Shown here piece by piece: positions 21,847-31,878 of a stretch of DNA of 64,000 bases. The stretch is from positions 186,001 to 250,000 of the forward strand of contig JALBUN010000005.1 in NCBI GenBank assembly GCA_025174535.1. Reading direction: 5' to 3'. Source of the stretch: Cantharellus purpuraceus. Lineage: Eukaryota > Basidiomycota > Agaricomycetes > Cantharellales > Hydnaceae. Every line of letters begins with the position of its first letter. Position 1 is the stretch's first letter. A program made the translations under genes and the position numbers. The notes beneath the pieces are model-generated. The model saw only the letters and a list, made by a program, of their open reading frames with translations, was not told the DNA's origin and did not search any database.

Positions 21847-22373
21847 TGTTATGACTATATTCATTAACGTCCAGATCCCCGTCCAATCCCCTCAGATCCC
21901 CATGCATATGAAATCTATACTCCATTTGGAAACCACCGTCTCCATCTACCTGTCCGATCATCACCACTGATTCTGCCCATCCATCTCTGGTTCCGATTGA
22001 TGCATCAGCATCACCATAGGAACCCAGACATCCGTCCCCATCGGACTCGGACATACTCATGCAAGGCCATCGGCCTTGGAGACCCATCACTGGAGTAATT
22101 ATTATTAGATTTCAAAATATGTATTTAAGTTGCCTGACTGGGGACTTCATTCCTCAGTTCGAATATTGAATCACGCCTAGTTCCTAAGTCCAATCCTAAC
22201 TCTCTAAGTCGTACCCTGTCTCCGAAATCTCGGACACCAGTATTAGTGAGGGCACAGCACATAAGCTGAAGCCAAGTCCGTCCTGACCCCCATGACGTGC
22301 TCCGACTCCGACCCAACCTCTGACCCAATCTCCAACCCAATCTCCGACCCCCAATCGGACCTAGTGCATAACA
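21847..22373 (+). repeat. Solo LTR of gypsy family B, copy 2
   Basis: 527 bp, TGTTATGACTATATTC...GTGCATAACA, flanked by the perfect 5-bp duplication AGCTC (21842-21846 and 22374-22378). It carries TATTTAAG at 22122 and, 34 nt on, AGTTCGAATAT (22156-22166), the predicted RNA start. The duplication shows true integration followed by LTR-LTR recombination. Confidence 0.92.
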
Positions 22374-22379
22374 AGCTCC

Positions 22380-23330
22380 TGATCAGTGTTATTTCAGTGA
22401 TCAAAACCTGTGATTGGCTTGGAATGTTCTACCCCTTTCTTCCACCTTCCACTACCCTCCAGTAGTTTCCATCTATTAATAAGTAGAATATTCCAGAAGC
22501 ATTAGTTGTTGAGAAATGTACTCACCTGCTGATCACTCAACTCAGACTCCATACCACCGGATCATATCAATATACATCTCAAACTCAATATTGCTGAACC
22601 ACATCCAAACATCTCATGAGACACAGTCATGTTACTGTCATCCACACGAACATCCATCTGTATATCCAATCACTGTTTACATTCAGGAGTAGTGAATGAA
22701 TATGCTAAGCATTTACCTGTGTATATGTAATTCTGACGTCATGTTCATGATCCAGATGCCAAGGTCATTCTCATATGTATAAGTATGCATTCTGCCAATA
22801 CACAGTTCTCCAGTCAATCATAGTTGTACTTTTCTCTCCGACTCACTGCCTTTTATCTCTAAGATTCCAATTATATATTGGCATTCTATGCTCTTATTCT
22901 ACTGTCTGCTATCTGTCTACTTAATCTTACAACATTAGTCAGCCCTTGTAAATACAATATATAAGGAGATCATTCTGCCTCTGAAATAACAACATACTCT
23001 ACCACTTCTACCCATCTTCTGCACACCAGTGTGACTAGAGTGACATACAGTGTCATCCTCTCTATCTCAGTAACTGTTGATTGCCAGTTCAAGGATCTTT
23101 TACAGTTGTGTAACTGTACTTGATTGCACTCAAAGTAGTGATATTCCTGCTTTGGGCATAAGTGTAGTATCTGCCTCACATGACTACAAATCTACAGGGT
23201 GAGATTGTCTGTTGATAGTCCTGCCATTAGTGCTCTTGTGTAAGTAACTAGTGTGTACTGCCTTTGCAGAGCATTAGAAGCTTGAACTCATGTGAAGCAG
23301 TTGCTAGACTACTTCACACATCGCTGTTAC
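22380..23330. other. Repeat-island sequence without genes
   Basis: No gene. The 22412-22506 segment (GTGATTGGCTTGGAATGTTC...) repeats the 21757-21840 segment on the other side of the solo LTR, so the LTR sits between two direct repeats of about 90 bp. The rest is AT-rich single-copy-looking sequence. Confidence 0.45.
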
Positions 23331-23334
23331 TCAC

Positions 23335-23659
23335 TTCAGAGTGTCACTGGTTGGACAGTTGGATTCATCCACCTACTTCCTTTAGCCTCTAAGTGCATTC
23401 CCCTCATTTTGGAATATCTGGACCCCTAAGCGTCTGTGAACTCTAGACTCTGGAAGTCTTATTCATTTCTTGCTGCTAAGAAACATATTACTTTTCTGCA
23501 TATAGTCTGCATTGACCAATACAAGGGATTGTAACCAAAGTACAAATGTTAAATCATTTCTGGAGTTGTGCTGCAGCAGGGTTTGATATTCTTCTCAGCT
23601 GTTCATTCATGGAATTGTGGTGTTTGCCCTAACACCATAATTTTGCGGGTTCCAAAACA
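23335..23659 (+). repeat. Repeat shared with 33576-34145
   Basis: CTTCAGAGTGTCACTGGTTG (23335 on) recurs at 34014, and TTGTAACCAAAGTACAAATG (23525 on) recurs at 33575. Both parts end in CATAATTTT(G/C)C(G/A)GGTTCCAAAACA, which here runs straight into the Tc1 transposase C-terminal part. In the 34014 copy an internal stretch of about 185 bp is missing. Confidence 0.75.
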
Positions 23660-24175
23660 GGTGAACCAATATCAGACAGGACAACACTTCCCACAGTGAA
23701 GTATGGAGATGGAGACATGATGGTATGGGGCTGCATGGGGTGGAATGGGGTTGGAATGCTTACAGAAGTTGAAGGAAGAGTGGATGCAAAGCAGTATGTG
23801 GAAATTCTGGACCAGCACCTACCCCAAAGTATGGAAGATTTGGGAATTTCTCTGGAGAAGACCATCTTTCAGCAAGACAATGACCCCAAACACTCCTCCA
23901 AACTGGTCCAAACTTGGTTCAAGGATCATGTATTCCAGGTTCTAGATTGATTTACCCAATCTCCTGACCTCAGCCCAATAGAACATCTCTGGGAGCATCT
24001 CAAAAGGCAGCTTAACAAGCATCCTGACTCTCCTCAAGGTGTATGGGAGTTATGGGAAAGAGTGGAGGTTGAATGGGATAAAATCAAGGCAGAGGAGTGT
24101 CAGAAGTTGATTGAGAGCATGCCTAGAAGGATTGACACTGTCATAAAAGCAAAAGGAGGCCATACAAAGTATTAG
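23660..24175 (+). pseudogene. Tc1/mariner transposase, C-terminal fragment
   Basis: Starts GEPISDRTTLPTVKYGDGDM and carries VWGCMGWNGVGML, the second catalytic Asp (FQQDNDPKHSSK), and the third acidic site (SPDLSPIEHLWEHLKR), ending RRIDTVIKAKGGHTKY before TAG at 24173-24175. One in-frame TGA at 23948-23950 replaces the Trp that normally follows VLD. With 21047-21279 it makes up one transposase interrupted by 2.4 kb of other repeats. Confidence 0.88.
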
Positions 24176-24599
24176 ATTTGTGATGCATCTGTATAAAATC
24201 ATAAGGTCAAAAATCTGTCCTAATGAATGACCATTTTAAATGTTGGTTGTCTCATGAAATCTTCTCCAAATTACATAATACATAGCTTATTCTGTAACCA
24301 CTACTAGCAGAGTACCCCTTCCTTTGGAAGGACCAAGTAGATCTTATATGCATGCATTAGAAATGGTTTTAGTGCATTAAAAAATGCTTTTATGCATGGA
24401 TTAGAATTTTATGCATGGGATAGAAAGTGCTTTTACACACGGGATAGAAAGTGCTTTTACATGTGGATTAGAAATGCATATATGCACACATCATATATTG
24501 GGTTCAGGAGGTCACCATGGATATATATGTGTTGATTTGGATGTGTACATCTTTTGATGCACTCAGATACACCACATCAAACCCTCCTCTGATCTGTCC

Positions 24600-24839
24600 A
24601 TACATATTCCTTTGGCAGTACTATAATATATAGCATGATGCAGAGTAGCTGTATTGAGTGTCTTGGATCAGTGGTCAGCTGCATGTGCCTTTTGTTTGGT
24701 TGGAGGTTCAAATCTCTCTTGTCATTTTTATTTTCCATTTGTCCTTAGCATTTGTCAACTTAAATACCATTAACCTCTGAATAAATCTTTGCTCAAAAAA
24801 GTAAAGTAATAACAAAGAATTAAACTATTTTTTCACTAA
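24600..24839 (+). mobile_element. tRNA-like SINE
   Basis: TGGATCAGTGG (24664-24674) fits a Pol III A box and GGTTCAAATCTC (24705-24716) a B box, at tRNA-like spacing. A T-rich run follows. No cloverleaf-forming acceptor stem is complete, and the right end is AT/A-rich (CTCAAAAAAGTAAAG). This is therefore a tRNA-derived SINE rather than a functional tRNA gene. Confidence 0.5.
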
Positions 24840-25030
24840 ATACATGTTGGCAGGGGCAAGTACGGCAGGCGAGAGTGGTGTGCCCTCCTCTGGGCTGTCG
24901 TCGTCTCTGTCGTCAGGGGGTACACCGTATGTGTCGTTGCCACCTGCGCCGGGGTGGATGCTGGCGGGGTGTGGGGGATGGACTGGGTGGCAGGGACAAC
25001 ACAGTGCACATCAGCGGGCACGCATGCGGG
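24840..25030 (-). other. GC-rich ORF fragment between SINE and gypsy A2
   Basis: On the minus strand one frame reads GAGGNDTYGVPPDDRDDDSP and stops shortly after NMYLVKK; it looks like the C-terminal end of an acidic, Pro-rich protein cut off by the A2 LTR. The base composition is much richer in GC than the flanks. Family unknown. Confidence 0.3.
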
Positions 25031-25392
25031 TGTCAGGGTTCAAATAAGTCATATTCTATTTTTAGTATTTTCTCTTGACACCCCTATCAGCGCAGCCTGT
25101 CAGGGTGCGTCTCCCCTATTTCATTGCCCCTATCACTTCCCCTATCTTTCCTCCCCTATCTTGGTTCTCCTATCCGTCTCCATCATTTAGTATAAAGACT
25201 CGCCTTGGTGCAGTGTGATCCCCTCAGCTTGATCTCTGAGGATATCCGCTGTACCAGGTAAGTCCCATGTATTTATCAGAAACAGCTGTATAGACTGAGG
25301 ATATCCGCTGTACCAGCTGGCATTATTTCTTATCGGCTCTCACTTATTGAGTATCTTGTTGTTGTGGCCTCGTCATCAGCGTCGCCCTCACA
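25031..25392 (+). repeat. 5' LTR of gypsy A2
   Basis: 362 bp, TGTCAGGGTTC...GCCCTCACA. TATAAA at 25191-25196; predicted transcript start AGCTTGATCT at 25226-25235. Same haplotype as the A1 5' LTR at the four sites that distinguish 5' from 3' LTRs. Confidence 0.93.
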
Positions 25393-25394
25393 GA

Positions 25395-25404
25395 AGATCA
25401 AGCT
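25395..25404 (+). other. Primer-binding site of A2, complementary to its own RNA 5' end
   Basis: AGATCAAGCT starts 2 nt after the LTR end and is the exact reverse complement of 25226-25235, which lies 35 nt downstream of the TATA box. This is what a Tf1-like self-priming element needs. Confidence 0.65.
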
Positions 25405-25460
25405 CATAAGACGACCCCACACCTCATAACACTTTCCCTATTAACTACTTCACCGATACC

Positions 25461-26603
25461 ATGACCGATCAGCTCCCTGAAGCCTATTGGGACACTCTAG
25501 GTGAAAGTGGTGGCTTTCTGCGAGCGTTGTTCAACACCCAGGCGCAGCAGCTCCAGCAGCTGCAACTCCAGAACCAGCACCTCCAAAGCCAGTTCACCAA
25601 TGTCCAGAACAACCTAGCAGATGCTGCCACTGCTGCCGCCATCGCTGCAGCACAGACCATCTCTCAGACCACCTCATTTCCCACACCTTCTCCTACATCA
25701 TCATCTGTTCACCCAATAAGGGCAGCTGAACCAGCCAAATTCAATGGAGATCGTGCAGAGACAGAAGGTTTCATTCGCTCTATCAGGCTTGCCATTGCAG
25801 TCCAGCCTACATCTTTCCCAGATGAGCGGACCAAGATCCTCTATGCCCTCTCTTTTATGACAGGAGGTTCTGCTGAAGTATGGGCGCACAATGAGACACA
25901 GGCAGTCATTGACAGGACCTCACCGCTCTCCACCTTGGAGGAATTCATTAAGCAGGTGGAGAATGCTTTTGGGGACCCTGACCGCTCTCGAACAGCACGA
26001 ACAAAGTTACATGATCTTAGGATGACACCTGGCATGTCAGCGGATGAATACACGGCACAGTTTGAGATACTAGCAGGAAGGACTGGGTTTAATGATGCAG
26101 CACTGGAAGATGCCTATGCCCGAGGGCTCCCTGCAATGATTCTTGACAAGATCCATGCACAGCCATCCCTCCCGTCCGATCTCAAGGCATGGAAGGAAGC
26201 GGCCTGTCAAATTGACCGCAACCACCGTCGTCTTCTAGAAGTGAGACGTGCTCAGACTTCCCTCACTCCTGCCTGCTCTACCCCATCCCGCCCTCACAGC
26301 ACTCCGGTCATCTCTGTACCAACTACCTTGGCAACCTCTAATGGTGTTGCACCTATGGATATTGACTCCAACCGTCATCGCATTGAGACTCGGACGTGCT
26401 ATAACTGTGGAAAGCGTGGCCATATATCCCCAGCATGCCCTGAACCACGCAAGGAACGGATCCGAGCTGATCTCACACAAACAGCAATTGCAGGCATGAT
26501 ATCAGAGTCAGTAGCAGCTGCACTGAAGGCCAAGGAAGAAGCGCAGAAGGCAGTAATTCCAAAGCAAGAGGAGAAGCAGGATTTTCAGGCCAGTCAGCAG
26601 TGA
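25461..26603 (+). CDS. gag polyprotein of gypsy A2
   Basis: 380 aa, the same protein as A1 gag: Gln-rich coiled coil, capsid-like domain, CCHC knuckle CYNCGKRGHISPAC. Its TGA (26601-26603) is followed after 5 nt by the pol ATG (26609). The pol frame is also open upstream of the ATG and overlaps gag in the -1 frame, so pol could be made by reinitiation or by -1 frameshifting. Confidence 0.92.
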   Translation: MTDQLPEAYWDTLGESGGFLRALFNTQAQQLQQLQLQNQHLQSQFTNVQNNLADAATAAAIAAAQTISQTTSFPTPSPTSSSVHPIRAAEPAKFNGDRAETEGFIRSIRLAIAVQPTSFPDERTKILYALSFMTGGSAEVWAHNETQAVIDRTSPLSTLEEFIKQVENAFGDPDRSRTARTKLHDLRMTPGMSADEYTAQFEILAGRTGFNDAALEDAYARGLPAMILDKIHAQPSLPSDLKAWKEAACQIDRNHRRLLEVRRAQTSLTPACSTPSRPHSTPVISVPTTLATSNGVAPMDIDSNRHRIETRTCYNCGKRGHISPACPEPRKERIRADLTQTAIAGMISESVAAALKAKEEAQKAVIPKQEEKQDFQASQQ

Positions 26604-26608
26604 AGAGC

Positions 26609-29600
26609 ATGCCCTGCCTGACAAACCGGTTTTCAGTTCTTGAATCATGTACTGTAGGGCTCACAAGCGATATGTTACACGCACACTCCCTTGTCCATCA
26701 GACTGAAACCAAAACAGCCATGCCTGAAAACCCTTCTCAACTTTCAGCTAAACATGATGACCCTCCTCGTCTCTACCTTCAATCTGCAGACATCCGTCGA
26801 TGTACAAGAATTCCCATGAAAATCCACTCGGTAGACACTGGATACCCTCTAGCTGTGGATGCACTCCTCGATAGTGGTGCTACAGGAATGTTCATTGATG
26901 CAGAATATGTCAAAGCAGAGAAACTTCGAACACGCCCTCTACCACGTGCCATACCTGTTTATAACATTGATGGGACCCCAAATGAAGCAGGTTCAATCAA
27001 GGAAGAAGTCGATCTCATCTGCACATATGGGACCCATACCGAATGTGCCACATTTTCAGTCACAAGCCTGGGAACCTTTGGCATAATTGTTGGGCACACC
27101 TGGCTTGTGAAGCACAACCCAGAGGTAGACTGGCATACAGGAAAGGTACAGATGACTCGCTGCCCTGATTCATGTGGAGAAGTACCAGAACACAAAGAGC
27201 ATTCGCTTGGTACAACTCCTTCAAATGGCAAGAACTCACACGGGCAACCCCAATACGAGGGAGACCAAACATTTGTTATCTTTGTAGAAGAAGACTTGGA
27301 GAATATCTATGCTGGTTCAACAGTTTCTCAACAGCTCGCACAGAAGGCTGCAGAATCCACTCCAGTCAAAACCTTTGAGGAGATTGTCCCAAAGGCGTAC
27401 TGGGGATTTAAGGATGTTTTTGCAAAGGAGTCCTTTGACCAACTTCCACCTCAAAAACTGTGGGACCACGCTATTGAACTCACTCCAGGAGCACAACCCT
27501 TCAGCACAAAGGTCTATCCAATGTCCCCAAATGAGCAGAAGGAGTTGGATGCATTCCTTGAGGAGAACCTATGGAATCATCGTATACGTCCTTCCAAGTC
27601 ACCCATGGCATCCCCTGTCTTTTTTGTGAAGAAGAAGGACGGTAATCTTCGTTTTGTGCAAGACTACCACAAGCTGAATGATATCACAATCAAGAACGCC
27701 TACCCACTACCCCTGGTACCAGACATCATGAATAAAATTGCCGCAGCCAATGCCAAGTACTTTACCAAGCTTGACATCCAATGGGGATATAACAATGTGC
27801 GTATTAAAGAGGGCGATGAGTGGAAGGCAGCCTTTCGAACCAATCGTGGTCTATTTGAACCCCTGGTCATGTTCTTTGGTCTCACAAACAGCCCAGCAAC
27901 CTTTCAGACGATGATGAATGGCATTTTCAAGGAGCTCATTGACGATGGCACTATGGTAGTGTTCATGGACGACATCCTCATTTTCACTGAATCCCTAGAA
28001 CAACACCACACGATCGTGCAATCTGTCCTTGAAATTCTTCGGGCCAACCACCTGTACCTCAAACCAGAGAAATGCCTTTTCGCAACAGAAGGTAGATTAT
28101 CTTGGATTGATTCTCTCACAGGGACAGGTAGCTATGGACCCAGTTAAGGTGGCTGGAGTCAGAGACTGGCCCACACCACGCAATGTGACAGAAGTCAAAT
28201 CCTTCCTGGGTTTCATCAATTTCTATCGTCGCTTCATTGAGGACTTCTCACATATTGCAAAGCCTCTGAATCGGTTAACAAAGGCAGATACACAGTGGTC
28301 CTGGATACCTGATGGCCCAGAACAAGAAGCCTTTGATAAACTCAAGCAGCTTGTCATGTCAACTCCAATCCTTGTCCTCCCAGATCAAACCAAGCATTTT
28401 CAACTAGAGACAGATGCTTCAGCATATGCAACAGGTGCTGTTCTATCTCAACTCTGTGACGATGAGAAATGGAGGCCGGTAGGTTTTGTATCCAAGAGCC
28501 TTTCAGATGCAGAGCGCAACTATGCCATCCATGATAAGGAATTGCTCTCAGTCATCCGTGGACTAGAAGAATGGCACCACATCTTGGAAGGGACCAAATA
28601 CAAGATTGAAATCCTTAACAATCATCAAAACCTCACATATTTCCATACAGCTCAGAATCTCAATCGTCGACAAGCTCGCTGGTCACTATACCTTTCTCGT
28701 TTTGACTTTGAACTGATCCACCATCCTGGACGACATTCAGCCAAACCTGATGCCCTCTCACGACGTGTAGATCATAAGCGGGGGGAGGAAGATAACCAGA
28801 ACCAGGTTCTTCTTGGCCCTGAGCTGTTCCACATCAATGCAACATCCACCTATCCAGGGCCAGAAGCTCAAATGATCACAGGAGAAGGAGACATATTCCT
28901 GGAATGTGTGCGGAACTGCACTAACAGAGATGAAAAGGTTGTAAAGGCTCTTAAGGAACTTGGTCCCTCTCAGAATTTACGAGGACAGGAATGGACCGAG
29001 GAGAATGGACTTGTCCTCTATCGTGGCAAGGTATATGTCCCTCTTGACCCAAAATTGCGCCATGACATTGTAAGAGCACACCACGATACTCAGGTCACCC
29101 TGGTTGCTGGAGAACAACAGAACTTGTATCCCGCAGCTACTGGTGGCCTGGATTTGGACGATACATTGCCAAATATGTCAAGGGATGTGACCTCTGCAAT
29201 CGGACAAAAACTTTCCCTGCTCCTCCTATGGGTAAACTCCTGCCTAATCGTGTCCCAGATCGGAGGTGGCAAGTGATATCTGTTGACCTTATTGTAGAAC
29301 TACCCATCAGCCATGGCTATGATGCACTCCTTGTCGTTGTGGACTGTCTTTCCAAACGAGCACATGTTATCCCTACCACCTCTGACATCAACTCCATAGG
29401 AGTTGCACGACTTTTCCGAGACCATGTGTGGAAACACCACGGCCTTCCTGAGGAGATCATCAGTGACCGTGGCACCCAGTTTGTCTCTCAATTTATGCAC
29501 GAGCTCAATAAGCTTTTGGGGATCAAGGTTGCAGCATCCACAGCATATCATCCACAAACTGATGGTCAGACGGAAAGGGTCAATCAAGAAATTGAACAAT

Positions 29601-30490
29601 ACTTGAGGCTTTTCGTCAATCAGCACCAGGATGACTGGATTGAGTGGGTTCCTCTTGTCAAATTCACATACAACAACCGCATCCACTCCTCCACGCAATC
29701 AACCCCCTTCATGCTTGATACAGGCCAACACCCAAGGCTTGGGCTAGAGCCAATCCGAGAGACATGACTTGAAGCACTGGAAGAATTCACTGAGCGTATG
29801 GAGACAGCCACCACTGAGGCTCGCTCCGCCCTGGAAAAGGCAGCAGATGATATGGCACGATTCTATAATGCCCATCGGCAAGCAGCCCCAGTATACAAAC
29901 TTGGTGACAAGGTCTGGCTCAATGCACAAAATATCACCACCACCCGTCCAACCAAGAAACTTGATCACAAATGGTTAGGACCATATGTGATTAATAAGGT
30001 GGTCTCACGAAATGCCTATGGCCTACAACTTCCCCCAATCTTTGGCCACACTCATCCAGTGTTCTCTGTTGTCTTACTCCATCCTTATGAAAAGGATCCC
30101 ATCCCTGAACGCCAGTCATCTCCTCCACCACCTCCAGTCATTTGAGATGGAGTACAGGAATACGAAGTTGAGAAGATCCTTGACAGCAGAGTTTTCCGAG
30201 GAAGACTGGAATACCTGGTGCGTTGGAAGGGCTATGGAGCTGCTGACGACCTCTGGATCCCAGCTAAGGATGCCAGTGGGGCTAGAAGGCGCATTGCAGA
30301 CTTCCATCGGGAAAATCCTGAAGCCCCAAGGTGTATTTCGGCAGCCACCTATGCGGCTCTTCCCTTCAGACGCTTTGAGAACTTCACAGAACCTCCCAAA
30401 CAGGTCCTCTTTGATTGGACAGCTGGCAGGAACCCAACACGTGGTATTGGACACATTTCAGAGCCGCAGAATAGGCACAGTGAAGCTTAG
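26609..30490 (+). pseudogene. pol of gypsy A2 (four lesions)
   Basis: Protease, RT, RNase H, integrase and chromodomain are in the same order as in A1. A private 2-bp deletion after EKCLF (near 28080) breaks the frame between RT and RNase H, after the FMDDILIF active site. The shared lesions are a frameshift in the integrase zinc region (near 29090), a TGA near 29765 and a TGA near 30143. One amino-acid difference from A1 is visible in the RT (QDYHKLND here, QDYRKLND in A1). The element cannot make a full Pol protein as read. Confidence 0.9.
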
Positions 30491-30529
30491 CGCTCACCAA
30501 ATTCATCCATGCCAAAATTCCACTAACTG

Positions 30530-30536
30530 TATATAA
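30530..30536 (+). promoter_or_regulatory. TATA box upstream of ORF3 in A2
   Basis: TATATAA, 61 bp before the ORF3 ATG, in the gap between the end of pol (30490) and ORF3. The 60 bp between them are C/A-rich with a TTCCTCAGTA segment, typical of a fungal 5' leader. Promoter function is inferred. Confidence 0.4.
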
Positions 30537-30596
30537 GCCAGTGAATCCACTTCCCCTTCCTCAGTAAAACCATCATCATTCACTACCCAACCCACC

Positions 30597-31034
30597 ATGC
30601 CTTACCAGTCTGAATCCACCCCTCTACACTCACTCCATTCCTACCCATCAATCACTTGGTCAGTTGACTCAAGGGATACTGCACGTGCTGTAGAGAATTA
30701 TAACCTCCCATCTCCACCTCCACAAGTTCATTTCCCCTTCTGGCATCGTAATCCATCAAGACGCCAGACATACTACATCGGGGACCCTCTATTCATTGGC
30801 AACTATGACATACCATATGCCTTCCAAGGGCTCACCGGTAAAGTCACCTATGAGGGAGGGGAGATGATACTTGGAGCAGTTTTCAGCACAAACGATCCCA
30901 TATCCCCCAGAGAGTTCACCATCCCACTTTACCCCAAGGCAGAGAAGAGTCACCATCAACACTCGTCATGGGCTCTACTTTGGCAGAGAGTGAGAAGGGA
31001 CCTTGCAGAGTGCTTCAGGGTGTGTCTCTCTTGA
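30597..31034 (+). CDS. Accessory ORF3 of gypsy A2 (unknown function)
   Basis: Intact 145-aa ORF in the pol-LTR interval, the same protein as in A1 (13279-13716). Core YYIGDPLFIGNYDIPYAFQG; no cysteine motif, membrane segment or signal peptide; basic C-terminal helix (WQRVRRDLAECFRV). A diverged relative occurs at 11455-11884 in front of another LTR. The family is not one I recognise. Confidence 0.7.
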   Translation: MPYQSESTPLHSLHSYPSITWSVDSRDTARAVENYNLPSPPPQVHFPFWHRNPSRRQTYYIGDPLFIGNYDIPYAFQGLTGKVTYEGGEMILGAVFSTNDPISPREFTIPLYPKAEKSHHQHSSWALLWQRVRRDLAECFRVCLS

Positions 31035-31087
31035 GATGGATGGGATGATAGTGCATATCGAGACGACATGCATTAAGAGGGAGGTGA

Positions 31088-31449
31088 TGTCAGGGTTCAA
31101 ATAAGTCATATTCTATTTTTAGTATTTTCTCTTGACACCCCTATCAGTGCAGCCTGTCAGGGTGCGTCTCCCCTATTTCATTCCCCCTATCACTTCCCCT
31201 ATCCTTCCTCCCCTATCTTGGTTCTCCTATCTGTCTCCATCATTTAGTATAAAGACTCGCCTTGGTGCAGTGTGATCCCCTCAGCTTGATCTCTGAGGAT
31301 ATCCGCTGTACCAGGTAAGTCCCATGTATTTATCAGAAACAGCTGTATAGACTGAGGATATCCGCTGTACCAGCTGGCATTATTTCTTATCGGCTCTCAC
31401 TTATTGAGTATCTTGTTGTTGTGGCCTCGTCATCAGCATCTCCCTCACA
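31088..31449 (+). repeat. 3' LTR of gypsy A2
   Basis: 362 bp with the same four 3'-type sites as the A1 3' LTR (for example TATCAGTGCAGCC and CATTCCCCC). It ends GCATCTCCCTCACA where the other three LTRs have GCGTCGCCCTCACA. Confidence 0.93.
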
Positions 31450-31760
31450 CCAATGCCCAGTCAATCAACAGATTGTAGCAGGTGAGCCAATTATGTCCAA
31501 GAACCACAGAACAGCTGGAGTCAAGCAGAGTAACATAGAATGTAAGGTTCTGGATTTCTCTGACAGAAAAACGGATAGACAGATCTATAGCTCGTGAAAT
31601 AACAGCATTAGTAGTGCCATCAAATAATTGGAGCGATATCAGAGTTATGGTGTATGTATGGAGTTTATGTAAATCGGAAAAAGAGGAATCGAGAAAACAA
31701 TGAGTAGAACCAGAGTCAATTAATGCTTGGATAGTGGTATCAGGAATGGAGTCGGAGTAG
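31450..31760 (-). pseudogene. Aspartic protease fragment of gypsy B
   Basis: The minus frame reads [16 protein letters not shown] (catalytic D-S-G) and, 70 residues on, [12 protein letters not shown], the paired retroviral-protease strand. It then ends at the A2 LTR. The DSG motif is intact, but the rest of pol is gone. Confidence 0.8.
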
Positions 31761-31878
31761 ACAAGGAGGGTAAGGGAGTCGGAGTGGGAAAGAGTGGATG
31801 TGTTCAGGTGGACCTTGTTTGTTGTACAGGGAGTACCAATGCAGCCCTCAGCCCGTACGGAGGCTATAGGACTGCTTA

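Larger units (their letters stand above)
25031..31449 (+). mobile_element. Ty3/gypsy chromovirus element A2, full length (6419 bp)
   Basis: 5' LTR 25031-25392, PBS 25395-25404, gag 25461-26603, pol about 26609-30490, ORF3 30597-31034, 3' LTR 31088-31449. It lies in inverted orientation to A1, 5.7 kb away. It is inserted against the decayed protease fragment of gypsy B (31450 onward). The flanking 5-mers GCGGG and CCAAT are not a target duplication. In addition to the lesions shared with A1, pol has a private 2-bp deletion. Confidence 0.95.

Noticed and set aside
30597..31034. ORF3 as an envelope gene
   Set aside because: No signal peptide, transmembrane segment or cysteine pattern; position alone is not enough.
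12864..31449. Target-site duplications for gypsy A1 and A2
   Set aside because: The flanking 5-mers do not match in the present arrangement (CCCAC/GGCAG and GCGGG/CCAAT).
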